From contig WNNJ02000599.1 of the NCBI GenBank assembly GCA_012934845.2, positions 332,932 through 396,931 of the forward strand: a stretch of 64,000 bases of DNA, given 5' to 3'. The notes beneath the pieces are model-generated. The model worked only from the letters and a program-made list of their open reading frames with translations. It had not been told where the DNA came from and did no database searches. This DNA comes from Pomphorhynchus laevis. Lineage: Eukaryota; Acanthocephala; Palaeacanthocephala; Echinorhynchida; Pomphorhynchidae. Shown here one piece after another: positions 59,306 to 64,000 of this stretch (the first letter of the stretch is position 1; the number at the start of each line of letters is the position of its first letter). Position numbers and translations under genes: made by a program.

Positions 59306-60156
59306 TTGATTAGTTATGCGTCTAATAAATTGGCAAATGTTCTTGCTAAGTTCGCAACGCTTATTGCCACCAAACAGATAAACAATGAAGTTCTGATCGC
59401 TTTCACTCCCTGCAGGTTGATCGCTATTGATAAAATGCCAGGGGTGAGGCCTATAGGTATTGGCAAAGTTTCCAGGCGCATTATAGGGAAAGCTCTCGTA
59501 CACACAATCTCTAGAGATTTACAAGATGTGGCATTAGGAGTTCAATTATGTGTTGATTGATCAATTATGTGGCATTAGGAGATCAATTATGTGTGGCATT
59601 AGGAGATCAATTATGTGATGTGCTACGGAGAAGATTTTTCATAACATCCGACGTCTCTTCGAAGCGCCTTCAGAGTAATGTGTACTCCTCATTGACGCAC
59701 ATAATACCTTCAACACAGTCAACAGAGCATTAACACTCCAAAACATTAATCAAATATGCCCTTCACTACAATTCATTCTAAAAAAATATTATCTGCATGA
59801 TGCTGAACTACTGATTGAGGTCGGAATCCGCGACCTTACTATTGACACAGCACTGGAATAATCGAGATCACTCAGAATTTGTCAACCATTTCTGACATGC
59901 AGAAGTGCTGAAGGATGTTTTGAAGAGGAACATTCTATACTTAAATCTTTAAGAGGTGAAGAAAATATCAAGGTAAAGGAAAAGTTGAGTACTCTGCGAG
60001 ACAATATATCTCTTAAAGTTAGAGTCGCGTTGAAATTTGCCAGTGAGAAGGGTGCATCATAATTCATCCCGTCAGATAGGTGATGGGTCGATCACAATCC
60101 ACGAATACATAACAATTACAATGCAATATATTTTTCGAGGCCCATTTGAGGAAACG
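59306..60156 (+). pseudogene. family B element, RT start, 3' part and tag
   Basis: Begins SYASNKLANVLAKFATLIAT, then PGVRPIGIGKVSRRIIGKAL. A three-copy tandem run of GGCATTAGGAGATCAATTAT-like units (59,560-59,620) interrupts it. A motif A remnant follows near 59,690-59,740. Later EKLSTLRDNISLKVRVALKF corresponds to the region before the Cys/His cluster. The nuclease is deleted; the 3' tag is at 60,139-60,156. Confidence 0.75.
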
Positions 60157-60472
60157 TAATATTGTGACTGTTCTATACTAATTTTTTTTATTTAAAAAAA
60201 TAGATGTAGTAAAAAATTATTTAATAATAACGTGTTATTTATGTTAGGCCATTTTTGAATGTCACAATATTTAACCCATTTGCTCAGTCTCATGTAAAAT
60301 TTGACAACATATTTAATTATTAACAAATATTAATAATTATTTTAATTATTAATAATTAAATTTAATTATTAATAATTGTAATATGAGAAATAAACAAAAA
60401 TATATTTTATCATAATCAGGCTAAAAAATGGATTCCGTTATAAGGATAGCAAAACACGTTATTATGTATTAC

Positions 60473-60604
60473 CTTCACAGCATTTGTACAGGTTTCTATT
60501 TTCTGGTTTTGAACAGTAATCTGATTACGCGTTAATTCCCTACACATTTGAGATGTTGGTATTGAAAACATAGAACAGAAGGCATTTAGATTGTTATCAT
60601 CAGT
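60473..60604 (-). CDS. myosin exon: between HLGN and RDALAK
   Basis: 132-bp exon, 44 codons, phase 0 to 0, acceptor GTTTATATAG, donor GTAATA. It encodes a less conserved myosin segment with SQMCRELTRNQITVQNQKIE and NAVK. It joins in frame to GEE-less HLGN exon (63,123) upstream and RDALAK exon (52,754) downstream, where myosins have the equivalent L-x-x-x-L-T-x-R block. Confidence 0.85.
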
Positions 60605-61984
60605 CTATATAAACGAAATGAATTTAAGCAAAGAATACTGGACGTCTTATTAGACGTTTAATTTTAATAGCAAATCATGTTTGTTGACAAAACAAACGTA
60701 TTAATTCAAATTATCCAAAATCCTGATTAAAATAACATTGCAATCCCACATTATTAATTTATAGTAATAAAGTTCTATGATGATCAGCCTCTGTTGTTGA
60801 AGTAACCAACTATTAATGTGATGTATTAAGACAGGCCTTCACAAAACATGTACATGCATAGGTCGTTGATCGTGCAATTAAATAATAGCTTAGTTTACAT
60901 ACATTATCAAATTAAAATCTATTTTGTTTTTAAGATTTTTTAATTATTTTGTTAAAAATTCACTCGTAACTGATTAGGAATCACTCAAGTAATTCCCAAT
61001 CATTTTGATCCATGAAATCCGGAAAATTTTCTATTTGTCAGTGAACTTCTACACAAAAATTGCATTTAACGCCAACTGATATAATAATAAAAATTGTCTT
61101 ATTCCCGTCATGAAAGTTGTGAATAATAACTAAAACGCAAATGAAGAATACCAATTCTAAGTTAATGCGCGTTTACAGAATAGTTTCTTGTTCAAATATA
61201 GATACAAAGTAATGCCGGTTGAAGATATATATGCAGTTTGCTAATACATTCACTTTGATTTCACATCTAATATTATCACATATTTAATGAAATTTGTAAT
61301 GATTTAACCAAAATGAACTACAGCGATTTTAATAAGACGAATGGTCAACTATTAAAATTCATAGCCTTATGCCATGAACTTGTGTCATTTAGATGGAAAC
61401 AAACCGTAATATGCTACAAGTACCGACATGATTAATGAAGTTTGTGATCACAACATATATAAATCGTTGAAAGCTCGTAATTTAAGTGCTAAAATATTCG
61501 ATAATTCTTGTTTTAAATTCAGAATATGATTTATATACGCGTTTGTTAAACACGTCCAAATGTGCACGTTCTCTGATGTTGATATTTTATATTTCAACGT
61601 TTATGAATTATTCAAAAAGGATTGTAGCATTATTAAAATAAAGCACGCAAAACAAATGTTCAAATATGTGTGAAAATATAAAATAATGTCAGCCTTATTC
61701 AAGTCGAACACATTTGAACATAAATGAGATTACATATTGTTTAGATATTTAAAAACTTATCTAGATTAACCAGGTAAATATCAGTATATTACATTGATTC
61801 TATAACTTTAATAGTTATTAATTTATGGTCATCAGAGAATACTCAAAGTGAACAAATGTACCATTATACAAAGTAGCTACCATTTACAAACATAATACTA
61901 GCAAAATGTATTCAAATCATATCTTAACATTTATTTTTTTCTAACATATTATCACATATTTAATGAAATTTGTAATGATTTAAC
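60605..61984. other. myosin intron, no gene seen
   Basis: AT-rich. The 38-bp block at 61,271-61,308 is repeated at 61,947-61,984, immediately before the PLE copy. One minus-strand open stretch near 61,440-61,600 is unassigned. Confidence 0.45.
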
Positions 61985-62965
61985 GTAGAGACATTTATAT
62001 TTAGACAAGTAAAAGGTGTTCCAATGGGTGGTAATAGTAGCCCAATTATAGCTGACTTGTTTTTAAGCTTTATAGAATATGAATTTGTTCATAACTGTGT
62101 AAAAACTAAATCTAAACAATATAAATATATGAAATATATGTTTCGATACATTAATGATATATGTGTATTTAATTCTAATAATTTTTATTCAATTAGTGGT
62201 CACATTTATCCAGAAAGCCTTATTCTTAACAAAACCAATATTAATGATAAAGAAGGTGTATATCTAGATATGAACATTAAATTAACATTAACTAAAACTA
62301 CTATTAATTTATATCGTAAAGATGACATATTTAAATTTACAAGAAACATATTTTTGCATGAGCATTCATGCATACCATATAATATAAAATATAATACATT
62401 AAATAATGAAATTTTAAGAATTGCAACAATATGTAATGATATTGGCTTTCTTCAAAATCATTTAAATAATTTAATAAATACATATTTTAAACTAGGTTAC
62501 TATAAAAATAACATCAAGCAGAAAATAGTAAAATATATAAATCAACACAATAATATAAAGAATAAATTTAAACTCTTAAGTGGCAAATTTTTATGGATAA
62601 TAAATAATATACTTTGCATTAGAATAAGATACTAGATAGTTATTTCAGAGGAAATACATCATTAGCATGTATTTGGCCCCGCTGCTATGTTGGGTAGAGG
62701 AGTTAGGGGCTGAAACCTGATAGCATAGCAGTTCCTGCCGATGACCTATAATTCTTATTCTGATACAACGTCTGTTATTTATTACTCAATTCATAAAAAT
62801 GACTTTTTAAATTTCAATTTATTTTTTTTAACTTGATTTAAATTATAGAAAATCTAAAAACAATTTTTAATTTTATTATTTAATTATTAAATTTTGATTT
62901 AGCATTATTACGTTTTGTTTATTTTATAATTATATTAAATACGTAGACTCAGTTAGCTGATTTAA
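61985..62965 (+). pseudogene. PLE RT C-terminal half, best preserved
   Basis: Encodes VPMGGNSSPIIADLFLSFIE (motif B) and an uninterrupted C-terminal half (203 codons, to 62,635), followed by the 3' UTR and terminus (62,938-62,965). Motif C reads RYINDICVF: the first catalytic Asp of YIDD is Asn, so it would be inactive even if complete. It is 5' truncated directly after a 38-bp repeat. Confidence 0.87.
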
Positions 62966-63009
62966 TTGTCGTCGAATGACACTATTTATAATATAGTTGA
63001 TTGACACGA

Positions 63010-63034
63010 CATAATCTTCTGGAAGAAGATTATG
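63010..63034. repeat. perfect 11-bp-arm hairpin
   Basis: CATAATCTTCT, GGA, then the exact reverse complement; about 45 bases after a PLE end. Confidence 0.7.
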
Positions 63035-63122
63035 GGTTTAATGTTTATTAAGTAAATAAAAATTTAATGTCAATTACTTTGATGTTTGATGAAATTTTAT
63101 CAATATCATATATAATTAATAC

Positions 63123-63223
63123 CTCTATTGTAACGGCATCATCTTTATCAGTAAATTCAACATTGCCTAGGTGTAAAATGGAAGAAACCACACGATACAA
63201 AAGCATTCGTACATCGTTGTTCA
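63123..63223 (-). CDS. myosin exon: ILHLGN segment
   Basis: 101-bp exon, acceptor ATTGTTTCAG, donor GTATTA. It encodes MLLYRVVSSILHLGNVEF and DKDDAVTIE, matching myosin F-x-I-L-A-A-I-L-H-L-G-N-I-x-F. It starts two bases into a codon and ends in phase 0. The preceding exons (P-loop, switch I) lie beyond the right edge of the window or within its last 0.8 kb; none was found there. Confidence 0.93.
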
Positions 63224-63387
63224 CTGAAACAATTTTTTTAACTTTGCCATTGAAATGCAAATGGAAAAAAATATTCATTATTGCAAATCATGTGATTGTA
63301 TTTGATTATAATTTTTATTATTTACAATATAATTTACCTCTATGAATTATAAATAAAATTTTTCTTGCAATAAACATTTAAATATAC

Positions 63388-63563
63388 AATTGTTCAGGGC
63401 GTTTAAACATCGAGAGGAATAGAAAAAGAAAAGCACTATGATAGGACTATGTCATATCAAAACATAACACTTGAAAAGGACTATTGCAATAGTCGAAAAT
63501 TTATTAACAATAATTTTCTTTTACTATCCCACTCGATGTTTAAACGCCCTGAACAATTTAAAC
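63388..63563. repeat. foldback element sharing the PLE leader motif
   Basis: TTCAGGGCGTTTAAACATCG near 63,395 is repeated inverted near 63,535-63,555, with adjoining AGAAAAAG and CTTTT blocks, giving ~45-bp inverted ends. The same motif occurs as the PLE leader at 20,219 and inverted at 23,262-23,330. The centre includes GTCGAAAATTT as in those leaders. It is probably a PLE leader remnant or a non-autonomous derivative. Confidence 0.65.
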
Positions 63564-64000
63564 GCCCTATCATTGGACAATTTAAATATACTTTATTTAA
63601 TGATACATTTAATGTATAATAATGTACAAACATAGGGAGAAAATAAATTAAAGATTATTACTCACAAATTTTCGACAACTGTAATATTCATTTTCAAGTG
63701 TTATGCTTTTAATATAATTTAATATAATAATCGCATACTTAACAGTATACGATTATTGAAATTTAATAAAATTATAAATAATTGCCTCGATAGCTAAACA
63801 AGTGATAGCTTAAGATATATCTTTATTATATGTTACTTTAGAAGAAAGAAGAAAAAAAAACTAATTTTATTTTCTTACTTAAGAAAATAAAATCAGTTAT
63901 ATTAATCCTACTATTCTTATAAATCATCTATACATAAAGTATAATATATGGCATATTTATAACAGTATCAAATAAACATTTGTATTTATTTTGTGAAAAA
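63564..64000. other. AT-rich end of window
   Basis: No coding region. It includes an 18-bp-arm hairpin with one mismatch at 63,859-63,898 and part of a leader-like block at 63,660-63,715. Confidence 0.45.

Larger units (their letters stand above)
11491..63223 (-). other. myosin motor gene span (nine exons found)
   Basis: Envelope of the host gene. Exons on the minus strand, in coding order: 63,223-63,123; 60,604-60,473; 52,754-52,621; 50,620-50,539; 41,768-41,628; 41,576-41,337; 23,527-23,430; 11,703-11,649; 11,602-11,491. Introns range from 46 bp to about 17.8 kb. Phases fit at every junction except 23,430 to 11,703, where a short exon must be missing. There are no in-frame stops in any exon. 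Myosins are actin-based ATPase motors. The class is not assigned: LDIYGFE resembles class I, while the converter GYPS resembles class V-like motors. The N-terminal motor (P-loop, switch I) must lie beyond the right edge; neck and tail would lie left of 11,491. Confidence 0.88.

Noticed and set aside
62665-62735. An HDV-type ribozyme in the PLE 3' UTR
   Set aside because: Two crossing helices are present, but I find no P3 helix and no catalytic C before the second strand of P2.
1-64000. CRISPR arrays, operons or other bacterial features
   Set aside because: Spliced exons, non-LTR elements and PLEs show eukaryotic DNA. The regular arrays are minisatellites and a satellite without spacer structure.

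Overview
The window reads as nuclear DNA of an invertebrate animal. It is strongly AT-rich and spliced, and it is crowded with broken retroelements. The mix is non-LTR elements with a restriction-enzyme-like endonuclease (REL), Penelope-like elements (PLEs), RTE and a zinc-knuckle LINE. The RTE remnant and two very short introns (46 and 51 bp) would suit a nematode, but I cannot fix the phylum from sequence alone.

The one host gene I can support is a myosin heavy chain motor on the minus strand. I found nine exons from 63,223 down to 11,491. They have canonical splice sites, no stops, and compatible phases at every junction but one, where a short exon seems to be missing. They run in order from the motif around YRVVSSILHLGNVEF, through RDALAK, LDIYGFE, FEQLCINYANDKLQ, LLDEEC, the FLEK region and RCIKPN, to the converter ([15 protein letters not shown]). 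The gene continues beyond the right edge (N-terminal part) and probably to the left of 11,491. Almost everything between 11.7 and 63.1 kb is therefore intron filled with mobile DNA.

Layout: 0-3.3 kb, a REL element (family A) lying in PLE 3' sequence. 7.0-11.2 kb, a PLE 3' end and then a nearly full-length REL element with an N-terminal Cys-rich finger (family B), preceded by a 15-bp minisatellite. 16.5-23.3 kb, PLE copies in both orientations, one carrying a family A insertion with a long target-site duplication. 25.7-26.5 kb, about 2.6 copies of a ~325-bp satellite whose units carry a hammerhead-ribozyme-like fold. 27.3-28.3 kb, an RTE fragment. 28.9-32.7 kb, a second long family B element with another family B fragment inserted in its 3' UTR. 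34.8-39.3 kb, a second PLE lineage and a LINE with ORF1 and ORF2. 40.1-41.1 kb, a hAT-type transposase relic. 42.3-43.6 and 48.3-49.8 kb, two GIY-YIG nuclease elements without RT, flanked by inverted repeats with hammerhead-like motifs. 45-48.3 kb, PLE and family B pieces. 53.1-60.2 kb, family B pieces, a SINE-like insertion, an inverted PLE dimer and an RTE endonuclease relic. 62.0-63.0 kb, a further PLE copy.

None of the retroelement copies is intact. They carry stops, frameshifts and deletions, several stops being explicable as single transitions in Trp or Gln codons. The most unusual material is the small RNA and DNA structures: hammerhead-like cores, a predicted pseudoknot in the PLE 3' UTR, a shared 3' tag in the REL elements, minisatellites in REL leaders, and many short perfect hairpins, some at element breakpoints.
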